This document shows positions 27,801-39,893 of a stretch of DNA of 64,000 nucleotides, one piece after another. A program made the translations under genes and the position numbers. Numbering within the stretch: the stretch's first letter is position 1; every line of letters starts with the position of its first letter. The notes under the pieces were generated by a model. That model made no database searches and was not told the origin of the DNA. It saw only the letters and a program-made list of their open reading frames with translations. This DNA comes from Colius striatus (Eukaryota > Chordata > Aves > Coliiformes > Coliidae), in contig NC_084763.1 in assembly GCF_028858725.1 (NCBI RefSeq), positions 48,492,152 through 48,556,151 of the forward strand, in the 5' to 3' direction.

Positions 27801-30800
27801 CTCCCATTAAGAGATTAATTAGTTTTCCCTTGACAGTGATAGCAGTTGAGCTTCAACATAAGGACATGTGATACAAAAGCATAAAAGCTTCCTTTTAAAA
27901 TGCATATTGATAGTCATCTGCCTGGGGTCCTACAAAGTACAGTAGATGTTTTTTTTCCCATGTTTGGCCCAGCAGGACCATTGGGTGGTTCATCAGGTGC
28001 TGTGGAAAGGCTCAGGAGCTCCTGAAATCAGAACCCATCTCTATTTTCAGTGGGTTTATTGGTTTTGTAATATGTTGAAGATCTTATTGTTCTTATCTGC
28101 TAGTTTAGGGGAATTTCAAATGTGAGTCTTCTCACTTGTGTTTGGGACTAATTAACCCTTGGGAGAAAGAAGTCATTTTGTGTATCTAACAAAATGACCT
28201 GAAAAGGTCTGTATTTAGAGGAAAACTTACCACCTGCATGACAGCCTAGTTCTGTGCAACAATCCTGTTGCCACTGCTTGGCGGTTGCTTTGGCATTCAC
28301 CCAGAGCCCTGAGGGCAACTTGTTCCCCCAAAGATGCTACTGCAGCGAGCCCCAGCTCACAGCTCAGCTGCCCAATTTAAGAGGCCTGACTTAACTTCCA
28401 GGAGCTGGGATGAGTTTCTCTGTCAGTCAACCCTGGTTTTCCAGCAGATGGCAATAACGGGTGACCGCAAGGAGTGGGGGGCCTGCTCACTGCACTGGTG
28501 GGGCAGGAGCCTCCCTAGGCCCTGCCGCAGCCCGGCAGTGGGGAAAGAGGGAGAAAAGCAGGAAGGGAGAGCAAGCCAATGAATAATAGATTACTAAAAT
28601 CTAGCCAGCTAGAAAGTGCATACCCAGGAAAGGGGAAGAGTGCATAATTCATTTATAATTGCTCAGGGGAGAATATTAAATAAAAGAGAGAGATGGGATG
28701 CACATTCCCTTCGTTTCATTTTAGTATTCCAGTGGTGGAACTGTGGTTTTGTTCACCCATCTCAGCCCTGTGGCTCTAAGGTGACCCAGCTACAGTCCTG
28801 CCATCTGTCAGGTGATGTGGCTGGTTGCACGAGGGATGCCAGAGCGTGACTGAAGCGTGACCTAAAAATGATTGTTGCCAGTAACACTGCAGGCAAAAGG
28901 TGGTGAGTGTACAGCACAAACCATTAACAAGACAGGGAAAAAAATTCTGGTACTATCTTGTCAATAGCTATTCCAGAGCTCCTGAAAATACTCTGGGGGA
29001 ATTGATATCTTGTGATTCAGGGTTCATCATCCTGCTAACTTTGCAAACCATCAAATTTTTGTGACATTAACTTTTATCACGGTAAATGGAAACTCATTCA
29101 ACTTTCTCATAGTCCTCCAGAATAAACAAGGTAACAGGAGAGAACACCACGGGATGGCTAACCTGGAGTCCATAAAGGGTGTTTTCTTGGGAACTGAGCG
29201 TGTTTGTGTCTAGAAAGGATGTTTTTTGTGTCAGAAACTTACACCCTGCATCTGAGGAGATTAAATACTTCAAGTTTCTTATTGTCACTACAGAAAGCAA
29301 CATATAGACCCACACTCTCAGCTCAGAGGTCAGTTTGTGTCAACATCCCATCTCTGAAAGTAAAAAAGTCAAGCTTTTCTGGGGGAATAGCAAATGAGGC
29401 AGCATGAAGACAGCCTGCCTCCCTGTTCACTGGGAGGGAGATACAAAAGATTGGTGTATGCTGTAAAACCTGAGCGTTTAAAACCCCACGGCTACCTGCG
29501 TAAAGCTCCTTTTGTTTTCTCATCTTGATACACTCTTGGCCTCAGTGAAAGACTTTGGCAAGAAGTTTATGTTCTAGTTTCTGTGAAAACCTTTCTCAGT
29601 TTCTACTTTGTAACATTTCAGTATCACTGAAGGTTCCCTTCTTTTCTTTTATGAAAGAGCACACTTGGACACTTTTGATCTGCTTTCTTCTTACCATGAT
29701 GTCATATTTTTTTCTTAGTGTTTTCTCGCACTGTTATCTCCCAAAGATTCATCTTTTCAATCTCTTAAAAAAAGGCATAATAAAGTGGGACGAATGGGTA
29801 AGACCCACTCATAAAACACGCAGAAAAATACTGAGCTACTCTTAGAAAAAAGAGTAAACTCATCCATTTTTATGTTTCCATTTCCCTCTTCCAAGAAGCA
29901 GATTAAAAAGGGATGAAAAAGACAATTGTTTTGGGTGGATATGTGATCAACATCCTAGTAATAATGCACTTACAAGAGCAATAGTTGAAGACCTATATCT
30001 GTTAAAAATTAGTAACTGTTTATGGTATCAGCAGACCTATTTTAACTTCTGCTGGCACAATATCTTCTCAGCCTCTACATCAACAACTGTTTCATGCTCA
30101 TTTTTTAATTATTGTCTATTCTGCACCTGATGAGACACTCAGTTTGTGCACACATGGAGTATGTGGTCCAGATTACCAGCTCTGCTTTTATTTTACTGTT
30201 CTCATATGCCAAAGCTGATGCAGGGAGGTGAACACTGACATTTGATTCAATGCCAGATGGACTGGCACAGAAAATTGCAGTCTGAGAGACCTGCTCAGAA
30301 GTAACTGTCTTGCGCTTTATTTTCTGACCAAGAGACAAGGTGCCTGTAGACACTGTGTTTCTTTTAATGATAATTTGTGGTTATTAATGCACTAAATAAT
30401 CTCCATTAAATAACTGTAGGAATGGATGATCTATTTCCCAGTGAATAGTAAAATCACAACAAATACCACCTCATTCATTCAAAAACCTCATAGATGGGAT
30501 CAGAAGTCATTCAAATGGTACTTCCTAGGGAGAGCAAAGGAAAAGCAATGTCACCATATTCCCATCACAGCGCTGGGGGAGGGGGCCACCTCTCTTTGAA
30601 CATTCACTCTCAGTGTGAAAGACACAGGTTCAGTGTTTGTTTGAGGGGATTTAAGCCCCCTCCACCACCTCTTTCTTAGCCCTTCATCACTAACTGCCAC
30701 GTCATTAAATATTCTGGGGTGCTTGCAGTCCTGTTGCTGCTGTTCCACTTAGCATTAATAATTAAATCTTCACTGGCAGAGGGACTGAGCTTCCCCTATC

Positions 30801-33800
30801 TTCCATCCTCGAGGAGTGCTCCAGGCTGCAAAGCGTTCACGTCCTTTGTTGAAATGACTGCTCATATATTTTCCACACAGCGAAACTGACAGCCAGAGGG
30901 AGTGAAGGTGGCCCACTTTAGAGTGCCAGTCTCATGGCTAGGATGCAAATCTGGAAGAGATGGTAAACATGATTTTGAATCAGTCTCTGCTTCATTAGAA
31001 ATAAAGAACAAGGTATTTGTTTTGCTATAAAAACGCTGCCATTTGAATTGGGTTTGACCGAAGTCGGAGCCTGGTTTTGATTTGTCAACCCCCCTTGCTT
31101 TTTTTTTTGTCTCAGCAGGAAGCCTGAGAACTCTCTCTCCCTTCTCATTAATAGCAAACATGGTGATAAGAAATCTGTGAGCCAGTGAACATAACTCACT
31201 TGTCTTTGGAGTTTATTCATCCCTAAGGTATAGCTATTATTTCGTAATTGGGAGCACCTTCTAGGTATTCTTTTATCAGTAGCATAATACGTACTTACAG
31301 CTCTGCTGTTACTTCCTTGTGAACCTGCCTTGGTGTGAACAGCTTTTATCTTGGCTCAGCTGTTTGCAACAGCTCTGGGGCTCCTCCCTTCCAGGACATA
31401 GTTTCATCCTGACCGAAACCAGCATCCTACACAGCGTCGTTGCTGTGTTGTTAGGGCAGACAGGTGCTGCCCCATATTTCTTCCCACTCTGCAGGAAGAG
31501 ATCAAGACCTCAGTTATGTAAAACAGCGGATGGAGCGTACGTATTATGTGCAGTTAAAGACCTACTATGAACAAGGCTTCTAGACTTTCTATTTAGGGAC
31601 TGAGCTAATTAGAACTGGCTAAAATGTCCGTATGTTCTCCATATATATCACAGGCTTCAAAGGAGACATAAGTCTCCCATTCAAAAATGTTTACATTTGC
31701 CATCAACATTTTCACAACGAGCTTTAGTGTTTACTAAATTGAAACCTGACTTTTCAGATGTGGTCTGTGATTACATGTATCAGTGGTTTTGATGAAAATA
31801 AGAGAGTTTGGGGACTGGCTTAATGACAGCCTTATAGGTAAGCTTAAAGTTTTCAAGAACTTTAGAGAGTGCCAGCACAGTGAATGGCTGAGCCTGGGGG
31901 AAGAGACATTGGGTACATGTCACAGCTAACATGGTCTTTCTTTTCCCTCTTTCTTTATCATGGAGCAATCATAAGGTCAAGCTGTGATCTACCCAAAACA
32001 TTCCAGGGGATCTTTCACATCAGCTTGGGGTGCAAACCTCCACCAGTCCAGCCAAAATACTACACATTTCCATTCTTTCTGATGACAAATCCATTTGACT
32101 ATTTAAAAAGCCCATACAAATCTCAAAACCCCAGCCAATCTCTTTTTATGTGTTTCTCCCAAGGTTTGCTCTCTAGTGAAAAATTTGAGTGACTCATTTC
32201 TGGCTATAAGCAGCTGAGACAACAGAACTAACAGCACCATTGACTGTGTGATCTACAGTGTTATTGCTATGCCAGTCTTAGAGCAATGAAAAATTTTGTA
32301 TGAATTTCTTTCCTTTTTCAGTGGAAAACAATTGGGCAAACAGAAAGTGCAAGGAAATCCACCAGAGAAACTCATAGGAAAGCAAACATATGACAAAATT
32401 TGGACTTGGATTCCCAAAGGTATCTCTATTTGAAGAGGAGCGACAGGATTGGAAAGGGTTTGATCCCTGAACTCCAGTGACTCCTTGGGAATAGCAATGA
32501 TATGCTGAAATTATTCTGAGCCAGCACGTAATTTCCTTCATACCAGCCCACTCAGGCACTTGAAATAACGTTTTTTTTTTTTTGTCAGAAGCAAAACACA
32601 GAGCTGAAAGAAACACATGGAAATGTCATAACCTACCTGACTCTTTCTGCAATAGCTATTGGCACAGAAGGTTTCTCTTTTATGAAGCAAAATGAAATAG
32701 AGAAGAGCTGGTGCAGGGGCTATAACGGAACAGAGGAACTGGAGAAGGAAGAATAAAAGGTGGCATCTGTACTAGTAAATTAAACATGGTCACAGGCACG
32801 GGAACTTGATCATCTATACTGTGAAATTGTTAGAACAGTCCTTCCTATGGTTTTGGTCAGAGGCTAGCTTGCTGTCTGCCATGTGTCCTGCCATATGACC
32901 TTTCCCAATAAGGAGTTTACATGTGAACACCAGATTTTGAAGTGTAAGGGTGCTACGCCTGTGAGCCCTTCTGGGCCAGTTTGCCTCATTGCCTGAGAGA
33001 TGCTCAGGCCTGTTTAACTCAGTGGTATCGACACAGCCATACAGAATTTAGAGACCTTCACATCCTTCTTCCTTTGACATAAGCAACCAAGTCACATCTT
33101 TTCTCTGAATATATCTAACAGCATCTTGAAACGAGTAAAGATTTTTCCTGATTCTAATGGTCTCTCTGAAGCTATTTGAAATGTCTCCCCTCCTGATAGC
33201 AAGGAACTTTAACAAAATCCAAAAAAGCCAATTTGCATCCATTTTACTTAGAGAGAAAAGCTTCTGTTGGTGTTTCCCCCAACATATTTACAGAGAGGAA
33301 TCAAAATCCCTCTTCACGTTCAACTAAGTATGAGAGTACAGAAATGGTTAGGGACCTTGCAGAAGATGGAGTGAACTGTTCACCTGATTCAAATAGTGTC
33401 TCCCATACTGAATGATAAAAAAATACTTTTTGCCCTTGCTACTACTGACTACTATTCTACTTTATATCTCTGTTATGAGTAGAATGCACCTCCTAATTTC
33501 CAACTCGTTTCTATTCACAGCTCAAATAGAAGAGCCACCCTCCACATAAGAGTATTTAATGCAGCAGCAGCTTGCCCAGTCACACAGAGAGCCCTGGACA
33601 CCAAAGCTGTGCCTGTGGGAATAAAACAGGATAAAGCTGTTCTGTGGCTTTGGTGAACTGGCAGTGTCCATCAGCTAAGTCCTGCACCCTCACCAGAGTG
33701 GATGCATCCAAAGTGCCTAATGGGGACAGTCTCTGGGCCATGCTAATTCTCAAATTGCTCAAACATGGAGAAATACAATTTGTCCAAAACCATGTGCCAA

Positions 33801-34600
33801 AACCATGCCAGGAGGCATGCTAACAATTTACACTACACGGTGGGTGGCCACATTTGTCTACCAGCACAGCCATTGCCTTAGGCTGTGATTCCCAAGGATG
33901 ATTACTGAGTTGAATATCACAGTTCTCAGATTAAACACTTTTCTGAATCACATGGGCTCCATGAAGTGAAGCCTCTTCCATGAGGATTGCTCTCTGGCTC
34001 TGTTTTCTTCAACACCAACCCCATGGTGACCAAGCAACAAAATATCATGCTTATAGAACAAAAGATTCAGCCAAGATGGAAATACAACACATCCATGTCT
34101 GTTTTTTTGAGGATAGGTAGGTTAAATTAACTTCAGGTAGGTAAAAATTAAAAGTCACTCCATTTTTTTTTCTCATGAATTCTTCTTGTACATAAAAACT
34201 TTGGATATTCACCAATACCAGTAGCAATGATTTCCACTGTTTAACTACATCTCCAGACTCTAGAGTGCAATTGTTCTGATCATATATGGGCACCTGCTTT
34301 AAGATGAGATGAATTTTCTCCAGATTCCTTTGACTGTAACCAATACAACCAATACAACGGATTCTCAAGGGATCTTAGATATCTACCTTTGATGTAGATA
34401 CTAATAGATACTCAAAAAACTTGGGCAGGATAAACCTCTCCCTGGGCTTTTAGCTCGCTTGTTAAGCTGAGATAAATCCCATTAGGTCTATATTTCTGCT
34501 GTTCCTCGGAAATAGCATTCAGTATAAACTGGATAACATCATTCTGACCCATCTACTGGGACCTTTCTTGGACCTTGAGAAGCCTCTGTGCCTACGTGAG
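21807..34600. other. Long intergenic stretch, no gene seen
   Basis: Nearly 13 kb with no CR1 copy I can detect and no supportable coding exon. It holds a five-unit TGTGC/TGTAC array at 23566-23590 and a 13-bp direct repeat (ATCTGACAAGCCA) around 27620-27646. The 211-codon frame at 23628-24263 has no recognisable domain and no codon or splice evidence. Parts could be conserved non-coding elements, but that cannot be judged from one genome. Confidence 0.5.
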
Positions 34601-34608
34601 ATTAGCAA

Positions 34609-34685
34609 CCCCCACTGTGAGTTTGAACTTCCAGTTTCAGAGTACCCAGAAGCGAGCATGTTGCCCGCTGAGCTATGCCAGGCCC
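34609..34685 (-). repeat. tRNA-like element (decayed tRNA-derived SINE or tRNA pseudogene)
   Basis: On the - strand there is an A-box-like TAGCTCAGCGGG (34664-34675) and, 33 bases further on, a B-box-like AGTTCAAACTC (34619-34629), the spacing and order of an RNA polymerase III internal promoter. A pairable acceptor stem is not convincing and the T-arm is imperfect, so it is not a working tRNA gene. No poly(A) or terminator T-run delimits it clearly, and I cannot assign a SINE family. Confidence 0.55.
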
Positions 34686-34938
34686 TTGCACAGGAGAGAA
34701 TTCTGAACTTGTGTGATTTGGGGAACCAGTAACTCCCTTGTGTATCTTTTCTAAGCCAGAATTTTGTGCAGTGAAATAAAATGGATTCAAGTAAAACGTG
34801 TAACACCCAAGGTTTTGTTTAATTCTTTTTGCACAGCTTTAGGTAATGTCTTTATTTAGATTCTGCTTATCAATGGTTCATAAACACAATTCCTTCCTTT
34901 GCATTAGCCAAAAAATAAGCTACTTAGAAATGAAAGAC

Positions 34939-35129
34939 ACTGTGAGGGTGAGGAAGCACTAGAATGGGCCGCCCAGATGGGTTGTGGAGTCTCCTTCTCT
35001 GGAGACGTTCAAAACCCACCTGGATGAGTTCCTGTATGACCTACTCTAGGTGGTCCTGCTCTGGCAGGGGAGTTGGACTAGATGATCTTTCAAGGTCCCT
35101 TCCAGCCCTTGAGATTCTGTGATTCTGTG
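34939..35129 (+). mobile_element. CR1 LINE 3' fragment
   Basis: About 190 bp of CR1 3' end: GTGAGGGTGAGGAAGCACTA, TGGAGACGTTCAAAACCCAC, TTGGACTAGATGATCTTTCA and a GATTCTGTGATTCTGTG tail. It is closely similar to the 3' part of the copy at 5655-6741 and probably belongs to the same subfamily. Confidence 0.94.
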
Positions 35130-38100
35130 TACAGGACTCTCCTTCATTCTTCAAGGAATAAACAGACATTTATATTGCGCTTTTTGAATATCAACACCTT
35201 TCTTTAAAGGTTTATCCCAGGAAAGAGATGTTGATATTTAAAGGAATAATTGTGCCTTTTGTATGTTGTGCCAGTTAGTTCAGGCCGTGGCTAGATGAAG
35301 ACACGACTGGTTGTGCAGCACTGACTAAGATTTAGCACTGGCAAGGGTCTTAAGTGAAGGCAGCACAAAGAAATGTTCTCCTTTACCTGTTGTCTACTTC
35401 AGCAGTTTTGTCAGAAAAGTATTCAATACTTTTCTCCACTTTTAATTCTGTGCTGTGACACAGAGTTATATTTTCATGCCCAACACAGAAGTGATACAGT
35501 TTGGAATACTATGCTGAAGAAGAGAAAAGCAATAAACAGTGTAACTTCACAAGTACATAGTGAGCCTGGTCTTGGCAAGCACAGAATTAGAGGATCAGTT
35601 GGACTAAAACAAATATCGCTTTGTTCTTTAGCAATGCTGACAATCAGATGGTTGTGAAAAAATGTTCTTTACTTGCAAATTGAGGCTGCTAATACAAACA
35701 GTAGGCACATCTGAATTTCTGACACAGCTTCCATCAGATGATCTTAAGAGAGAGATACAAATACTGAATGCCACGATGACCACGTGGCAAATGAACAGAG
35801 CAAAGTAAAAACCGCGTGTGTTGGCCACAATCCCTTCTGGCTAATACGGTTAGAAAAATAATCTGCTGGCAAGATGGAAAAACCTTACAAATTCCTCCCT
35901 GATTTTTCACAGTAAAACAAATTATCTTCTCGGAACTGTGAATAAAAAGTTCCTCCTTATGGCAGAGCATTCCTTTGCAGTGTCATGGTGAAAGAAGTTC
36001 TTCTCTGAACTTCTGAGAAATCTGTTCCATTTTCTGTATTCTTTACTTTCTTTGTTCCCTTTCAATTAATTTTCCTCATAATGTGCAGTTATATAAATAA
36101 AAATGGCTCATCTGTAGCTGACTCAGGAGATAGGCAGTAAATTGACAAGTTGCTGCAAAAAGCCCACAGTACCTGCACTTTGTTCAAAAGTGCTTTTGCA
36201 GTAGTGAGAAAGAACAGAAAGGAGGGATTGATTGTATGTATATGTGTAGGTGGTAAAAGTATTTTTAAATCAAGGTGAGAGGCTAGAAGCTGTCAAAGAA
36301 CTGAGAGTAGGAGCAGAGTAGACAGATGATGCCCCAGGTAACGTGCTTTGTATCAGGCAAGTTGAACCATTTCATAAAATACACTTCTAAGTAGTATTTG
36401 AAGCAAAATAAAAATGTTTCCTATCAGAAGTGTTTGCTTAATTAAGTGCATTTCTTTGTCTAAATTCAGCATAGTTTCTCTAACACGTACAACTACTAGG
36501 TTGTAAGACCAAAGACAGAAAAAGGTGTGAAACCCCAAGGAAACACCAAAATGAGCAAGGTGGATATTTGCAGTGTCTGCCTGTTAGATGTGAGAAAGGT
36601 TTTAGTATTTGCTTTCTCAGTCATTTCCAAAAGAAAGAATCAACAGAGTTCATAATGAGATTAGTCTGTTTGGTAAGGCGGGGTGGCAAGCAACGAATAA
36701 ACAACCCAGATTTAATTGCGCTCACGTTTGAAGCAGCACATTCCTGTTGGTTACCCAACGGCAGCCTTGGCACTATGAGTAACAGGATGGACACGTCCAA
36801 TCTCAGATACGTGTTTCCAATTCATTAAAACAGGGCATGCATCTAGAATTACTGCAACTGAGGCGTAAAATAATGGACAGCTGAACTTGTGGAGGTTTGA
36901 AATAGAGGGAGAAAATGAATAACAGGGAAGTAAAATGGCAATTTGCCCTTCAAATGTAATAGGCTCAGATTTTTACACTCGTGACCTGGTATTTCAGAAC
37001 TTTTGACTCTAAGGAGAGAAAGCATCCTTTCTACGCCTAATTCAAACACCAGGAATGGATATTTCCCAAGACTGGATTTTCAGAACTGTGAAACTTACTC
37101 TCTGTGGATTTATGTTTTATGATGTAAGCACTGAGTCCACTTTTTCTCCACAGTTGTGGCATTTATGTTGTCACTTTCCTTTGTGGCTTTTCCTGCACCT
37201 CTTTCACAAATGGCAGCCTACTTTCACAAAACCTGTGGGAGCTTCATTACCTTTGAGACAACTCCCTTTTGGCAAACATTTAAATTTGGACAGAAGCTTT
37301 GAAAGTTTGGAAGAACAGGACAGACGGACACAGTTCAAAGTAGTTCTGTATTCACTGACATAAGACATCAGTTTACAAAAACAGAGATTGATATCTTTGT
37401 AAGTTACAATGCAAAACATTCAGAAAGCAAGATACACGAATTAAGAGTGCTGTAGTTTCTACTATAGCTCACATATAATATATAAATCAGTTGTAACTGG
37501 CGGTTATTTCAATGAGATTTGTGAGGTTGCTATGTGTACTGGATCATTCCACTGAACTGATACATATAGGCCCATCTGAGGTGTCAGTAAGGCAGCCACC
37601 CTGCATCTCCAGGACCAACAAGCCACAGTGAGTAAAGATTGCCAACTCTAGCTCTTTCTGCTCCAGTGATATGATAGAGAAATCCTTTGTAAGCAGAATA
37701 TTTTGCAGATACTAAAATTGGAACTTGGGCTGGACAGTTTATTTGTAATGTGGAATCTTTCATGACTGCACTTGGGCAGGGACTCAAAATTACATATCTT
37801 CTGGCATCTTTGGCTCTATTATGCATGTTGATATTATGTGGGACCATTGGTTCAGCGCTGACTCAGAGGGAAGAGTGCCTCAGCCTGAATCACTAATGCC
37901 ATATCCTGCAGCACTCTAGTGAAGCCTTGGCACTACGGAAGGATAATTACAATGCGGTTACTATGACTGATTTTTGAGGTGCTTTTATGCATACCTCAGG
38001 CATGTCAGTAGGTAAAATGCAGCCAGCTTGCTCAGATATACCCAAGTGTCCTAAATACAGCATTTTCTGCCACAAAACTGGGCATACAGATAGAATCCTA

Positions 38101-39370
38101 TTAGACAAAACCATCCAACTGAACATGGTACCCTGAATTAGTCTGCATCTTTTTCACATATATAACTTACAAAAGAGTAAGTAGAATACAGAACTACTGT
38201 CTTTTTACATGTTTCTTTTGCCTTTTAATGATAAATAATGGACATCTATATACAAGATGTTGTTTCCCTTACAACAGAAATGCCAGTCCCAGTCTGGGTT
38301 TTTTTTCCAGACGCTGAATAACTGCTAAATGAGTAGGTGTGACAGTGGTATCAGCCTTATAACATCAACAAAATCTTAATAACAATATTCTGTGGACAGA
38401 CAGCCCAAAGTCAAATGATCTGTAGTGTCAAGGGGACATTTCCACAAGTGTTTGGGCCAAGATACACAGAAGCAAAGCTTTAAGATACTTGTGGTGTTTA
38501 CTACTTGTCTTGCATGTTGTCACATACCACCTGATACGAGTCATCAAGGAAGTACTGATACTGGAAATATCAGTCAATGTGAAAGTGTGTCCACATACCC
38601 ATTGATGTCATTTTAACCTTTTCATCGAACAGTTCCTTTCTCTTGCTTGCACTCCTCAGGTCTCTTCCCATGGTCTTTCCTTCAGCAAACCTGTTATTCC
38701 CACCTTTTGAGGATTTTATTGTCTCCTTCCTTTTTCTGTCAGTTAAAATAATCAAGAAGTTAGGGCCAGCATCAGGCTTGATTAGATTAATAGAGCACAG
38801 TTTACACATCTCAGTGCCATTGTTTCAGGATGTTTGTAGATACCACTGTATCAGTTACAGTCAGTTCATGCTTTCAAGGTTATCTTTGTAACTAGGAGGA
38901 CTAGATAGCTTTTTTTTCTTTTAAAGGGAGAGATAAGATTACTTACAATTTGAAAATGCTGTGAAGGCCACATAAATGTTCCCAAACTGGATGTTTGGCA
39001 ACTTTTACTAATACACCAAGAGTTAACAAACAAGTTAACTCAGGGTAACTAATTAGGGCTATTTCTTTCTTATTCCTTCTTTTTGGTCAGACCATTAAAA
39101 AATTGTGGGCTTCTCCAGCTCTCATTAAAGACTCCGACAGGCCCCCAGCTGCAGTGAGGAGGACCATTTTTCCATCAGTTCTTTTTATTCCAGACAGAAA
39201 GGCCTAGCTATTTCACATTACCATGGGAATTAGAAAATGATCTTACCACTCTGGCAGTCGCACAGGATTACTTTAGCAGGCCGTCATAAGAAAGACAGAG
39301 GGTGGGATGTACGGACTAACCTGTGCACTATCCAAGACCTAATTCTGAGCAACACCTCCTTCTGGGCTCA
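35130..39370. other. Intergenic upstream of ARHGAP12, no gene seen
   Basis: AT-rich sequence with no supportable exon or named repeat, leading into the CpG island. Distal promoter or enhancer elements may lie here but I cannot point to one. Confidence 0.55.
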
Positions 39371-39746
39371 GGACCCGCAAGATTCGTCAGGATGCGGCCC
39401 CTCCAGCTTTTCTTTCGGCGAAGGGGCTACCGAAACAGCCTCAGCCATAGTGCTGAGGGTGGCTCCGCGAGCCCCGCGGCGAGCCCGCTGTCCCGCACAC
39501 CGCGAGCCCACCCCACAGCGCTCTCGCTGCAGTAAAGCGCGAGGTCGCCGCGCCGGGCCGGAGGCGCAGGCTGAGGCGCGGGTTCGTGGCCCGCGGAGCC
39601 CCGTCCCGCACGGCACGGCCGCTGCAGCGCTCCCAGAGGCGAGCCCCGTGCCGGCGGGCCGTGAGGGGAGCGGCGCGGCGGCGGCCGGACCCCGCCACAC
39701 CCCCCCCCACCTCCGCCTGGCGCCGCCCCGCGCGCCCCGCCCCCGG

Positions 39747-39754
39747 CACGTGAC
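39747..39754 (+). promoter_or_regulatory. CACGTGAC E-box in the ARHGAP12 promoter
   Basis: A perfect CACGTG E-box with the flanking AC preferred by USF and MiT/TFE factors lies about 140 bp before the putative exon 1 donor. TGACG at 39751-39755 and another TGACG at 39763-39767 are CRE half-sites. The match is visible; binding is inference. Confidence 0.5.
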
Positions 39755-39779
39755 GGGGAGCGGTGACGCCGCCGTGCCC

Positions 39780-39893
39780 CGGAGCTGACACTGGGCGCGG
39801 GGCGGGCTCGCGCGGGGCCGCGGCCGGCGGGGAGCGCGGCAACGGCAACAGCGAGCGGAGCGGTGCCTGGGCCCGGCCGCGCCGCCGAGGCAG
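39780..39893 (+). other. ARHGAP12: ARHGAP12 non-coding exon 1 (putative, 5' end unknown)
   Basis: The sequence GCCGAGGCAG is followed by GTGAGG at 39894, a consensus donor inside the CpG island. No ATG occurs in the 114 bp given. It would be a 5' UTR exon spliced over a 5.7 kb intron to the acceptor at 45622. The start is a guess, because CpG-island promoters have dispersed start sites. Confidence 0.6.

Noticed and set aside
34609-34685. Functional tRNA gene
   Set aside because: A- and B-box matches are present but the acceptor and T stems do not pair well, so only a decayed tRNA-like element is supported.
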